A model generated the notes under the pieces. That model did no database searches. It worked only from the letters and a program-made list of their open reading frames with translations, and had not been told where the DNA came from. Positions 1 through 7,937 of a stretch of DNA of 39,009 nucleotides are shown here, in pieces (within the stretch, counting starts at the first letter, position 1; each line of letters begins with the position of its first letter). The position numbers were made by a program, and so were the translations under genes. The DNA is from an uncultured bacterium (lineage in GTDB: Bacteria; Verrucomicrobiota; Verrucomicrobiia; Verrucomicrobiales; Akkermansiaceae). Location: assembly GCA_945831585.1 (NCBI GenBank), contig CAMACY010000011.1, positions 1 to 39,009 of the forward strand, in the 5' to 3' direction.

Positions 1-57
1 GCCATAAATGGCACGTACGGTGGTGTGAGAGGGGGCGAAAGCCCCCTACTCGATTAT
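1..57 (+). mobile_element. 3' end of a group II intron (distal domain V and domain VI)
   Basis: Bases 1-12 form a small hairpin (GCCA, loop TAAA, TGGC) followed by ACGTACGGT, which matches the distal stem and 3' strand of the catalytic domain V of bacterial group II introns. Next comes GTGAGAGG and a perfect stem, GGGGGC at 31-36 with loop GAAA and GCCCCC at 41-46, matching domain VI. The segment TACTCGATTAT (47-57) has an A at 48 placed like the bulged branch-point adenosine, and GAG/CTC pairing can flank it. The exact 3' splice site is uncertain by about two bases (55-57). Domains I-IV and any reverse transcriptase gene would lie left of the window. Assignment rests on motif recognition and pairing. 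Confidence 0.75.
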
Positions 58-123
58 CATCGGCGCGTCGGAAGCCAGCGCGGGATTTTTCGCCCTTGGG
101 GCGGCGGCAGACGTGCTTTGCTC

Positions 124-153
124 TTGCGTTGAACGCGCGCGCTGTGCTAGGAT
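124..153 (+). promoter_or_regulatory. Promoter of the rpiB-glyA fusion gene
   Basis: TTGCGT (124-129), 18-base spacer, TAGGAT (148-153) preceded by TGC, like an extended -10. The -10 ends 22 bases before the ATG at 176. Confidence 0.5.
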
Positions 154-175
154 GGCGCGCGTCAGCTTGCCTGTT

Positions 176-1861
176 ATGAACACGGAACTTCGTATCGCTA
201 TCGGGTCGGACCACAAAGGTGTGGATCTGAAGGAAGCAGCTGTTGAGCTGCTGCGTCGCTGGGGCTTCACCGTTGAGGACGTCGGCCCTGCCACGAAAGA
301 ATCCTGCAACTATGCGGACTACGCCAACGCCGTCTGCAAGCGCATTGTGGACGGGCTCGCCGACCGCGGCATCCTCATCTGCTTCTCGGGGCAGGGGATG
401 AACATCGCTGCGAACCACTGGAAAGGCATCCGCGCGGCTCTGGTGAACACCCCGCAGGTGGCTGCCCTCTCCCGCCAGCACAACAACTCCAACGTCATCT
501 GCCTGCCCGCTGCCTTCGTCGACGCCGAGGATTTGGACGACCTGCTGCACAGCTGGCTCGGCGCCGAGTTTGAGGGCGGTCGCCACATCAAGCGCCTGAT
601 TACCGGCAGCGGCTCGCCCCTCGCGGCGGTTGACCCCGAAATCTGGGGTTATATCGAGGACGAGCGCCAGCGCCAGCTCAACAACATCGAGCTCATTGCC
701 TCCGAGAACTTCACCTCCCCCGCCGTCATGGAAGCGCAGGGCTCGGTGCTGACCAACAAATACGCCGAGGGCTACCCCGGCAAGCGCTGGTACGGCGGCT
801 GCGAAGTCGTCGACAAGGTGGAGCAACTGGCCATCGACCGCTGCAAAGCCCTCTTCGGCTGCGACCACGCCAACGTGCAGGCGCACTCCGGATCCCAGGC
901 CAACAACACTGTCTACCAAGCCTGCATCAAGCCCGGCGACACCATCCTGACCATGGATCTGGCCTGCGGCGGGCACCTCTCCCACGGCTTCAAGGCCAAC
1001 TTCTCCGGCAAGCTCTACCATGTGGAGCACTACGGAGTGGATCCCAACACCGAGTGCATCGACTACGACGCGCTGGCCGCTAAGGCGCGCGAGGTCAAGC
1101 CCGCCCTCATTTTGGCCGGAGCCTCGGCCTACTCCCGCACCATTGACTTCAAGCGCATCCGCGAGATTTGCGATGAGGTCGGCGCCATCATGTTCGTGGA
1201 CATGGCGCACATCGCCGGCCTGGTCGCCGGTGGCGCGCATCCCTCGCCCGTCCCCTACGCCGACTTCGTCTCCACCACCACGCACAAGAGCCTGCGCGGA
1301 CCGCGCGGCGGCATCGTCATGTGCAAGGAACAGTGGGCCAAGAAGCTCGATAGCGCCACCTTCCCGGGGCTTCAGGGCGGTCCGCTTATGCACGTCATCG
1401 CCGGCAAGGCCGTCTGCCTGGGCGAGGCTCTCAAGCCAGAGTTCCGTGAGTACGCTGCTCAGGTGGTGAAGAACTCCAAGGCCATGGCCGGCGAGCTGGC
1501 CAAGCTCGGCTTCCGCATCGTCGCGGGCGGTACGGACAACCACTGCTTCCTCGTCGACCTGAGCGTCAAGGGGCTCAACGGCGCCGAGGCGCAGGTCGCG
1601 CTTGACAAAGTGGGCATCACCGTCAACAAGAACGCCATCCCCTTCGACAAAGGCAGCACCGCCAAGCCCAGCGGCATCCGCATTGGCACCCCCGCCGTCA
1701 CCACGCGCGGCATGAAGGAGGCCGACGTGCGCAAGGTGGCCAACTTCATCGGGCGCTGCCTGGCCATCCTCGCCGCCCAGAAGGTCGTGGAGACCCCCGA
1801 TGCCTACGCCGCGCTGCGCGCTGAGGTCAGCGCCTTCAACAAGGCCTTCCCCATGCCCTGA
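176..1861 (+). CDS. glyA: Fusion of ribose-5-phosphate isomerase B-like domain and serine hydroxymethyltransferase
   Basis: 561 residues. Residues 1-~150 are RpiB/LacAB-like: GSDHKG near the N-terminus, Cys69 at the position of the catalytic cysteine, a glycine-rich phosphate loop written CFSGQG instead of the usual CGTGIG, and RQHNN near 104. Residues ~155-561 are a full-length PLP-dependent serine hydroxymethyltransferase (serine and tetrahydrofolate to glycine and methylene-tetrahydrofolate). It has ELIASENF, the cofactor lysine Lys371 in [13 protein letters not shown], and GLQGGPL. The ATG at 176 is chosen because the following residues align with normal RpiB N-termini; an in-frame ATG at 152 overlaps the putative -10 box. 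No Shine-Dalgarno is visible. The altered loop leaves isomerase activity uncertain; the GlyA half looks intact. A strong terminator follows, so it appears monocistronic. folD, another one-carbon gene, is elsewhere in the window. Confidence 0.93.
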   Translation: MNTELRIAIGSDHKGVDLKEAAVELLRRWGFTVEDVGPATKESCNYADYANAVCKRIVDGLADRGILICFSGQGMNIAANHWKGIRAALVNTPQVAALSRQHNNSNVICLPAAFVDAEDLDDLLHSWLGAEFEGGRHIKRLITGSGSPLAAVDPEIWGYIEDERQRQLNNIELIASENFTSPAVMEAQGSVLTNKYAEGYPGKRWYGGCEVVDKVEQLAIDRCKALFGCDHANVQAHSGSQANNTVYQACIKPGDTILTMDLACGGHLSHGFKANFSGKLYHVEHYGVDPNTECIDYDALAAKAREVKPALILAGASAYSRTIDFKRIREICDEVGAIMFVDMAHIAGLVAGGAHPSPVPYADFVSTTTHKSLRGPRGGIVMCKEQWAKKLDSATFPGLQGGPLMHVIAGKAVCLGEALKPEFREYAAQVVKNSKAMAGELAKLGFRIVAGGTDNHCFLVDLSVKGLNGAEAQVALDKVGITVNKNAIPFDKGSTAKPSGIRIGTPAVTTRGMKEADVRKVANFIGRCLAILAAQKVVETPDAYAALRAEVSAFNKAFPMP

Positions 1862-1887
1862 TTTGCGGACAAAATCGTGTCATCCGG

Positions 1888-1919
1888 CGGCGGCAGTTCT
1901 CGGCGAACTGCCGCCGTTT
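1888..1919 (+). terminator. Intrinsic terminator after glyA
   Basis: Perfect 12-bp stem (1888-1899 with 1905-1916), 5-base loop TCGGC, then TTT. It sits 26 bases past the glyA stop. Confidence 0.75.
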
Positions 1920-1967
1920 GGCTTCACGAGCGCGGGGGGCGGTGCGCTATGCAGGCAGGATTTGCGC

Positions 1968-1997
1968 TTGCCAAGGGGGCGGGGCGCGTGGCAGAAT
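1968..1997 (+). promoter_or_regulatory. Promoter of the amidase-recG unit, abutting the start codon
   Basis: TTGCCA (1968-1973), 18-base spacer, CAGAAT (1992-1997). Only 6 bases separate the -10 from the ATG at 2004, so the mRNA is predicted to be leaderless. Confidence 0.5.
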
Positions 1998-2003
1998 GGT
2001 GGC

Positions 2004-2702
2004 ATGATGCGATGCGGAATGTTCTCGGTGCTCCTCGCGGTGCTTGTGCTGTGTTGGGGGCTGTGCGGCTGCCAACAACAAAGCTATTCGTCGCGCCTGC
2101 GCACGCCGCCTCCCGTCCAGTTCAAATCCGTGAGCCGCCCCATTGTGCCGCGCTCCGTCTCGCAGCTGGCGCGCGAGGTCAACATCAAGGTGCGCATCAT
2201 GCCGCGTAACACCAAGCCGCGCCAAGGAGCGCGTCGCCTGCGTCCCAGCTTCATCACCATCCACAGCACCGCCAACCACAGCAGCTCAGCTACCGCTATG
2301 CAGCACAGCCGCGCGCTCTGCCGCGGCGCTTTCCGCGACCGCAGTTGGCATTTCTCGGTGGATCAATACATGGTTGTGCAGAACCTGCCATTGAGCGAAA
2401 CCGGCTGGCACGCCGGCAACGCCGCCGGCAACAACAACAGCATCGGCATTGAAATGTGCGAGAGCGAGAACCGCGGGCACAACCACTTCCGCACCTGGGA
2501 CCGCACCGCCAAGCTCACCGCGCTGCTCATGAAGCGCTACGGCATCAGCCAGCGCCGCGTGGTGCCCCACTACCACTGGACCGGCAAAAACTGCCCCACC
2601 CCGCTGCTGACCGACGGGCGCCCCGGCCCCAAGTGGGCTTGGTTCAACTCGCGCGTGGACTACTACTACCGCTGCATCAACGGCGGCAAATCCAACCGCT
2701 GA
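2004..2702 (+). CDS. N-acetylmuramoyl-L-alanine amidase (Amidase_2/PGRP fold), lipoprotein
   Basis: 232 residues. A hydrophobic N-terminal segment ends in a lipobox-like GLCGC, so the protein is probably a lipid-anchored envelope enzyme. The catalytic domain (about residues 85-225) has the Amidase_2 zinc-site pattern: ITIHSTAN for the first histidine, then VVPHYHWTGKNCP with the second histidine and the cysteine ligand. The family cleaves the amide bond between MurNAc and L-alanine, in peptidoglycan turnover or anhydro-muropeptide recycling. The ATG at 2004 (followed directly by a second ATG) begins a proper signal peptide. The upstream in-frame extension overlaps glyA and is not signal-like. 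recG starts 3 bases after its stop, so the two are probably cotranscribed. Confidence 0.85.
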   Translation: MMRCGMFSVLLAVLVLCWGLCGCQQQSYSSRLRTPPPVQFKSVSRPIVPRSVSQLAREVNIKVRIMPRNTKPRQGARRLRPSFITIHSTANHSSSATAMQHSRALCRGAFRDRSWHFSVDQYMVVQNLPLSETGWHAGNAAGNNNSIGIEMCESENRGHNHFRTWDRTAKLTALLMKRYGISQRRVVPHYHWTGKNCPTPLLTDGRPGPKWAWFNSRVDYYYRCINGGKSNR

Positions 2703-2705
2703 GCC

Positions 2706-4829
2706 GTGACGCTGCTGCCCGAGACGGCGCTGAGCGAGCTGGGGTGGCTCGGGCAGCGTGAGCAGAAGGCGCTCGCCGCCGCCGACATGAGCCGGGTGTC
2801 CGACGTGCTGATGCGCATCCCGCGCCGCTACGAGGATCGCCGACGCTCGGGCGATGTGGCCGCACTGGCCGACGGCGATACGGCCTGCCTGCAACTCCAC
2901 GTCTACAGCGCCGGCTGGCGCTACGCCCGCCAGCGTTTTTTTGAAGTCTCCGCCGGAGCTGCAGACGACCCCCATGCCGCGCGCCTGCTGCTGCGCTGGT
3001 TCCGCATGCCCTATGTCGCCAAGCTGCTCGCCGTTGGCATGAACATCTGCCTGTACGGCAAGGTGCATGCCTACGGCGGCAAACTCTCCATGATCAATCC
3101 CGATTTCGAGGTCCTGGAGGAAGAGGACGCCGGGCAGCGGCTTGTCATCCTCGCCATGGGCGGTGTTGCTCCCCCCCTGGCGGCGCCGTCGGGAGCGCAG
3201 GAGCTCATCCACACCGGGCGTATCGTTCCCATCTACCGCAGCATCAGCGGCATGAGTGCACGCAACTATCGCGCTTTGGTGCACCGCCTGTTGCGCGAAC
3301 TACCCGCCGAGCTGCCGCCGCCGCTCTGCGACATCGCCCCGTCCTACCCCTGGCGGCAGGCGCTGGAGGACATCCACTTCCCTGCCGAGGAGAGCGCTGC
3401 GCAGAAAGCGCGCTTGCGGCTGGCGCTCGGCGAGTGCTTCGCCCGCCAATTTTGCGTCGCGTGGCGTCGGCTCCGCTCGCAGAGCCGCCCGGGGCAGGTG
3501 ACCGCCGTCTGCGATGCCTATGTGCAGGAGCTGCTGGAGCATCTGCCCTACCGACTGACCGGGGCGCAGCAACGCTGCCTGGAGGAAATCCGCGCCGACA
3601 TGGCCGCCCCGCGGCAAATGAACCGCCTCTTGCAGGGCGATGTGGGCAGCGGCAAAACCCTCGTGGCGCTCTGTGCTATGCTGCTGGCGCTGGGCAGCGG
3701 CAAGAGTGCCGCCCTGCTGGCGCCCACCCAAATCCTCGCTGAGCAGCACTACCGCAACTTCTGCCGCTTGCTGGCGCACACGGATGTGCCCCTCTCCCTG
3801 CGCACGGGCGACCGCAGCGACGACACCGGGCTCGTGCTCGAAGGGGGCGAGAGCGACAGCGGCCCGCGCCTCATTGTCGGCACACACGCGCTGCTCTATA
3901 ACAAGCACCGCCCCAAGGGGCTCGGGCTCGCCGTCATCGACGAGCAGCATAAATTCGGCGTGGAGCAGCGCGAGCAGTTCATCCGCTCCGGCGAGTGTCC
4001 CGACGTGCTCGTCATGACCGCCACCCCCATCCCCCGCACCCTGACCCTCACCCTCTACGGTGATTTGGAGGTCTCCGTCATCGACGAACTACCCGCCGGG
4101 CGCGGCAGCATCACCACCGTCACCCGCCACCCAGAGCACCTGCGACGCCTCGTGAGCTTCATGCAGCGCGAGCTCGCCGCCGGGCGGCAGGCCTACATCG
4201 TCTCCCCCCTCGTGGAAGACAGCGAGAAACAGACGCGTGCTTCCGCCGTCAGCGAGCTGGAGCGCTGGAGCGACCTCTTCCCCGAGTACCGGCTCGGGCT
4301 GCTGCACGGGCGGCTCGCCGCCGAGGAGAAGGACAGCGTCATGCGCGCCTTTGCCGCAGGCGAGACGCAGTTGCTTGTCGCCACCACGGTGGTGGAGGTC
4401 GGGGTCGATGTTCCCAACGCCACCATCATGGTCATCAACGATGCGGACAGCTTCGGGCTTACCCAGCTGCACCAACTGCGCGGGCGCATCGGGCGCGGCG
4501 GCCACAACGGTTGGTGCATCCTGTTGAGCCGCTGCCGCCCCGGCGAACCCGGTCGCGAAAAGCTCGACATCCTCTGCCGCACGACCAACGGCTTTGAGAT
4601 TGCAGAGGAGGATTTTCGCCTGCGCGGCCCCGGCGATGTGCTCGGCACGGCGCAGAGCGGGGCAGGGAGCTTGCAATTCCCCGAGGCCGTGGCCGACCTG
4701 CGGCTCATCCACCGCGCCGATCGCGAAGCCCGCGCTATTCTGGATGCTGACCCCGAGCTGCTCGCCCCGCAACACGCCCGCCTGCGCGAACTGGTGGCGG
4801 GCAGCGCTGACACGCGCGTGACCGGCTGA
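2706..4829 (+). CDS. recG: ATP-dependent DNA helicase RecG
   Basis: 707 residues, close to the usual ~690. RecG remodels stalled replication forks and branch-migrates Holliday junctions. The N-terminal third is the OB-fold wedge domain. The helicase core has the Walker A motif GDVGSGKT (near residue 315), the RecG-type DEQH box in VIDEQHKFGVEQR, motif III TATPIPRT, and QLRGRIGRG in motif VI. The C-terminus keeps FRLRGPGDVLGTAQSG. The start is GTG, 3 bases after the stop of the amidase gene, with no spaced Shine-Dalgarno, suggesting translational coupling. A bidirectional terminator lies downstream, between recG and the convergent serA. Confidence 0.95.
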   Translation: MTLLPETALSELGWLGQREQKALAAADMSRVSDVLMRIPRRYEDRRRSGDVAALADGDTACLQLHVYSAGWRYARQRFFEVSAGAADDPHAARLLLRWFRMPYVAKLLAVGMNICLYGKVHAYGGKLSMINPDFEVLEEEDAGQRLVILAMGGVAPPLAAPSGAQELIHTGRIVPIYRSISGMSARNYRALVHRLLRELPAELPPPLCDIAPSYPWRQALEDIHFPAEESAAQKARLRLALGECFARQFCVAWRRLRSQSRPGQVTAVCDAYVQELLEHLPYRLTGAQQRCLEEIRADMAAPRQMNRLLQGDVGSGKTLVALCAMLLALGSGKSAALLAPTQILAEQHYRNFCRLLAHTDVPLSLRTGDRSDDTGLVLEGGESDSGPRLIVGTHALLYNKHRPKGLGLAVIDEQHKFGVEQREQFIRSGECPDVLVMTATPIPRTLTLTLYGDLEVSVIDELPAGRGSITTVTRHPEHLRRLVSFMQRELAAGRQAYIVSPLVEDSEKQTRASAVSELERWSDLFPEYRLGLLHGRLAAEEKDSVMRAFAAGETQLLVATTVVEVGVDVPNATIMVINDADSFGLTQLHQLRGRIGRGGHNGWCILLSRCRPGEPGREKLDILCRTTNGFEIAEEDFRLRGPGDVLGTAQSGAGSLQFPEAVADLRLIHRADREARAILDADPELLAPQHARLRELVAGSADTRVTG

Positions 4830-4905
4830 GCTGTTCCCCTTGTCGTTTTACGATCGTCCCGGGGAATCGCGGCAGCTTTGAGCACAGGGGTGCTGTCTGA
4901 ACAAA

Positions 4906-4939
4906 CATCCCCCCGGCTCCTTGATGAGCCGTGGGGATG
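4906..4939. terminator. Bidirectional terminator between recG and serA
   Basis: Near-perfect inverted repeat: 4906-4919 pairs with 4926-4939 (one C/T mismatch), 6-base loop. The plus side is followed by CTTTCTT. The minus side is followed by TGTTTGTT. It serves two convergent genes. Confidence 0.75.
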
Positions 4940-4960
4940 CTTTCTTCGGAGGGGGAGTGC

Positions 4961-6529
4961 TTACAAATCCACCGCGAAGGCGAGCTTGGCGCCGATGGCG
5001 GAGGCAATGGTGCGAACCTCCTCTTCGCTGACGCTCTTGTTGGTCTTGACGATGGCCAGAGCATCGCCGCTGGCGGCATCGCCGGGGGCGGTGATGTTGT
5101 CGATGTTGATGCCGGCGCGCGCCAGAACTTGGCCGATGATGGCGATGACGCCGGGAACATCCTTGTAGCGCAGCACCAGCGTGTGCCCGGGCAGGGTGGC
5201 GTACAAATGGTCAAACTCGGCCAGGCGTGCCAGAACGGGCTCGCCGTCGATGAGCGTGCCTCGAACACTCGAGACCTTTTGCTCGCCGTTTTCCTCCATG
5301 AAGAGGTCGATGGTGAGCGCATCGGCGTAGGGCTTGTCGTCCATGGGCTCGCGCGCTTTGAACTCCACCCCGTGCTCGCGCAGCGAGGCGTCGGCCGCAG
5401 CGGGCATGAGCCCGCGCTCTGCGCCGGGGATGGCTCCTTGCAGAATCCACGGCGTGAACCACTTGCGGTAGCTGCGCAGGTTGTTGTAGAAGGTGGCCTC
5501 GATCTTGCGGATGGGCTTTTGACCACCCGCCAGGCAGGCGATGCGGGCGAGCATCTCGGCCATGTGCAGGTTGGCAGGGTTGAGGTCGCTGGGTTTTTCG
5601 GCGTTGATGCAGGCGCGGGTGTCGCCGCTGGCGAAGTAGTCCAGCATCTCCTGAGCCGCCTGCAGGGCAGCCTTGCGGTTGGCCTCCTTGGTGTTGGCGC
5701 CCAGGTGGGGCAGCATCACATCCGCCACATCGGCGCTGGGCTGCTGCGCCGCCGTATCCTTGGGGTGGACATCCGTGCAGTAGACAAGATTCTTACCGGC
5801 GGTCTTGGCGGCGCGCAGGGCATCCTCATCCACCACGCCGTAGCGAGCGCAGTTGATGAGCATGGCGCCGTCCTTCATCAGGCCGATGAGCCGGGCATTA
5901 ATCATGTTCTTGGTGGTGGGACCACCGGGCACATGGACGGAGATGATGTCGGCCGTGGCGAAAATTTCCTCCAGCTCGGTGGGGGTGGCGCCGATGTTGA
6001 GCGCGCGTTGCTTGGAGAGGAAGTGGTCGTAGCCCAGCACCTTGCAGTCGAAGCCCTGCAGGCGCTTGACGAGCATACGGCCGATGTTGCCCAGCCCGAG
6101 GATGCCGACGGTTTTGCCCGTCAGCTCGCGACCCATGTACTTTTTCTTGTTCCACTCGCCTGCGCGGGTGGTGCTATCTCCGGGGATGACGTGGCGATAG
6201 GCGGCCAGAACCATGGCGATGACTTCCTCGGCCACGGCGTTGGAGTTGGCTCCCGGCGTGTTCATGACATCGATGCCCTTGCTGCGGGCATACACATAGT
6301 CGATGTTGTCGTAGCCGGCACCGGCGCGGATGACGCACTTGAGCTTGGGCAGGGCATCGATGACGGCAGCGGGCACTTTCTCCGAGCGCACGATGAGCCC
6401 GGCAGTATCGGGGTGGGCGGCTACTTGTGCCTCGATGGGCTCGCTGTCGTTTTGAACCACATCGTAGCCGGCGGCGCTCAGGGCAGCGGCGGCGGCCTTG
6501 TCGAGTTTGGTGGGAATCAGGATTTTCAT
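4961..6529 (-). CDS. serA: D-3-phosphoglycerate dehydrogenase (ACT-domain form)
   Basis: 522 residues, the length of the long SerA type. It oxidises 3-phosphoglycerate to 3-phosphohydroxypyruvate, the first step of serine synthesis. The Rossmann motif GLGNIG (in GILGLGNIGRML) is near residue 150. The catalytic arginine is in INCARYGVVDED (family consensus is RGG, here RYG) and the catalytic histidine in LPHLGANT. An intervening regulatory domain and a C-terminal ACT domain (about 450-522) follow; these commonly bind serine. The ATG at 6529 gives MKILIPTKLD, a typical SerA start. The gene begins 16 bases after the stop of the DUF1015 gene, so the two form an operon. Serine made here would feed the GlyA domain encoded at the left of the window. 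Confidence 0.94.
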   Translation of the reverse strand: MKILIPTKLDKAAAAALSAAGYDVVQNDSEPIEAQVAAHPDTAGLIVRSEKVPAAVIDALPKLKCVIRAGAGYDNIDYVYARSKGIDVMNTPGANSNAVAEEVIAMVLAAYRHVIPGDSTTRAGEWNKKKYMGRELTGKTVGILGLGNIGRMLVKRLQGFDCKVLGYDHFLSKQRALNIGATPTELEEIFATADIISVHVPGGPTTKNMINARLIGLMKDGAMLINCARYGVVDEDALRAAKTAGKNLVYCTDVHPKDTAAQQPSADVADVMLPHLGANTKEANRKAALQAAQEMLDYFASGDTRACINAEKPSDLNPANLHMAEMLARIACLAGGQKPIRKIEATFYNNLRSYRKWFTPWILQGAIPGAERGLMPAAADASLREHGVEFKAREPMDDKPYADALTIDLFMEENGEQKVSSVRGTLIDGEPVLARLAEFDHLYATLPGHTLVLRYKDVPGVIAIIGQVLARAGINIDNITAPGDAASGDALAIVKTNKSVSEEEVRTIASAIGAKLAFAVDL

Positions 6530-6545
6530 AACGGGGTGGGAGGGG

Positions 6546-7787
6546 TTAGCGTTCGATTTCGTGGGCAAAGAGCCCGCTGCGCAGCTTGGGCTCGAACCAG
6601 GTGGATTTGGGCGGCATGATGGCGCCGTTGTCGGCGACGCGGAAGAGGTCGGCCATCGTCACGGGGTAGAGGGTGAAGGCCACTCCCGTGCTGCCCGCGC
6701 GGCGTGCCGGCTCCTCAAGCCCGCGGATGCCGCCCACAAAGTCGATGCGGGGGCTGGTGCGCGGGTCGTCGATGCCCAGCACGGGCGCCAGCAGGTTGGA
6801 TTGCAGGATGGCGCAGTCCAGGCTTTCGATGGGGTGTTCGGCATCAAAACTGCCCGGCTTGGCGTTCAGGATATACCACTGGCCGTCGAGGAACATGCCG
6901 AACTCGTGCTTGCTGCGGGGGCGGTGTGGGGCGCTCGGGGCGGGGGAGACGCTGAACGCGTCGCTGATGGCGGCGAGGAAGCTCGCGGGGCTGTGCCCGT
7001 TGAGGTCGGCGACCACGCGGTTGTAGTCCATGATGAAGAGATCCTCGTCACAGAAGGTCACGGCCATCAGGTAGTTGAACTCCTCCTGCCCCGTGTAGTC
7101 GGGATGCTCGGCGCGACGCTTGGCAGAGACGGCCGCGCTGCTGGCCGTGCGGTGGTGCCCGTCGGCGATGTAGAGCGCCGGCACCTCCTCAAAGCCCTTG
7201 CGGATGCACTCGATGACCTCGGCATCGTCCACGGGCCACAGAATGTGGGTCACCCCGTCTTCGGAGGTGAAGTCGTACTCGGGTTTGTGGAACTTGATCC
7301 ATTCGCGGATGGCGGTGGCGATGCCCTCGTGCTTGCGGTAGGCGAGGAAGACGGGTTCCGTCTGCACGGAGCAGGCGTCGAAGTGGTTGATGCGGTCGAG
7401 CTCCTTCTCCTTGCGCGTCAGCTCGTGCTTCTTGATGGTGCCGTCGAGGTATTCGTCCACCGAGGCGCAGCCCACGATGCCCGTCTGCACCCGCCCCCAC
7501 ATGATTTGACGGTAGATGTAGTAGCAGGGCTTGGTCTCGCGCATCAGAAAGCCCTTGCGGAGGAACACCTCGAGGTTTTCGCGGCTTTTGGCATAGGTTT
7601 CCGGTTCGTGGATGGCGGCTTCGCTCGTGTCGATGTCAGCGCGGCAGATGTGGAGGTAGCTGCTGGCATTGCCGGCGGCCATGGCGCAGGCTTCCTCGTG
7701 GTTCATGACGTCGTAGGGCAGGCAGGAGACCTGCTCGGCATACTGCTTGGGCGGCCGCAGAGCGGCGAAGGGGCGGATGGTGGCCAT
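6546..7787 (-). CDS. DUF1015 family protein
   Basis: 413 residues, full length for DUF1015. The N-terminus has the family opening (IRPFAALRPP, then LPYDVM). The most telling motif is IADGHHRTASS near residue 215, resembling the DGHHR signature of ParB/SerK/SbnI-type proteins, some of which are free-serine kinases. It is the first gene of a two-gene unit with serA. DUF1015 next to serA suggests a role in serine metabolism, possibly phosphoserine formation or sensing. That role is inference and no function is assigned. No signal peptide or membrane segment is visible, so it should be cytoplasmic. Confidence 0.88.
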   Translation of the reverse strand: MATIRPFAALRPPKQYAEQVSCLPYDVMNHEEACAMAAGNASSYLHICRADIDTSEAAIHEPETYAKSRENLEVFLRKGFLMRETKPCYYIYRQIMWGRVQTGIVGCASVDEYLDGTIKKHELTRKEKELDRINHFDACSVQTEPVFLAYRKHEGIATAIREWIKFHKPEYDFTSEDGVTHILWPVDDAEVIECIRKGFEEVPALYIADGHHRTASSAAVSAKRRAEHPDYTGQEEFNYLMAVTFCDEDLFIMDYNRVVADLNGHSPASFLAAISDAFSVSPAPSAPHRPRSKHEFGMFLDGQWYILNAKPGSFDAEHPIESLDCAILQSNLLAPVLGIDDPRTSPRIDFVGGIRGLEEPARRAGSTGVAFTLYPVTMADLFRVADNGAIMPPKSTWFEPKLRSGLFAHEIER

Positions 7788-7820
7788 AGTGGATGATGTT
7801 TTGGAAAGGAGCTTGCTGTC

Positions 7821-7849
7821 ATGCTACGCTTCCGGCCCCCGCAAGTCAA
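7821..7849 (-). promoter_or_regulatory. Promoter of the DUF1015-serA operon
   Basis: On the minus strand TTGACT (7849-7844), 17-base spacer, TAGCAT (7826-7821). The -10 lies 33 bases before the ATG at 7787. Confidence 0.55.
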
Positions 7850-7881
7850 GGGAGAAGCTCGTTCGTCCCCCCCACAAAGCG

Positions 7882-7912
7882 CACCCCGCACACCGAGACG
7901 GCGTGCGGGGTG
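7882..7912 (-). terminator. Terminator after the aminotransferase gene
   Basis: 10-bp GC stem CACCCCGCAC/GTGCGGGGTG (7882-7891 with 7903-7912), with a further CCG/CGG pairing inside the loop. It lies just past the aminotransferase stop. The following U-tract is weak (CGCTTTG). Confidence 0.5.
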
Positions 7913-7937
7913 GCAGAAAAGGGGATGCAGCAGCAGC

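Noticed and set aside
4931..6619. 562-residue open frame on the plus strand opposite serA
   Set aside because: Glycine/valine/histidine-rich shadow of the serA codons in GC-rich DNA; the minus strand holds a complete conserved enzyme.
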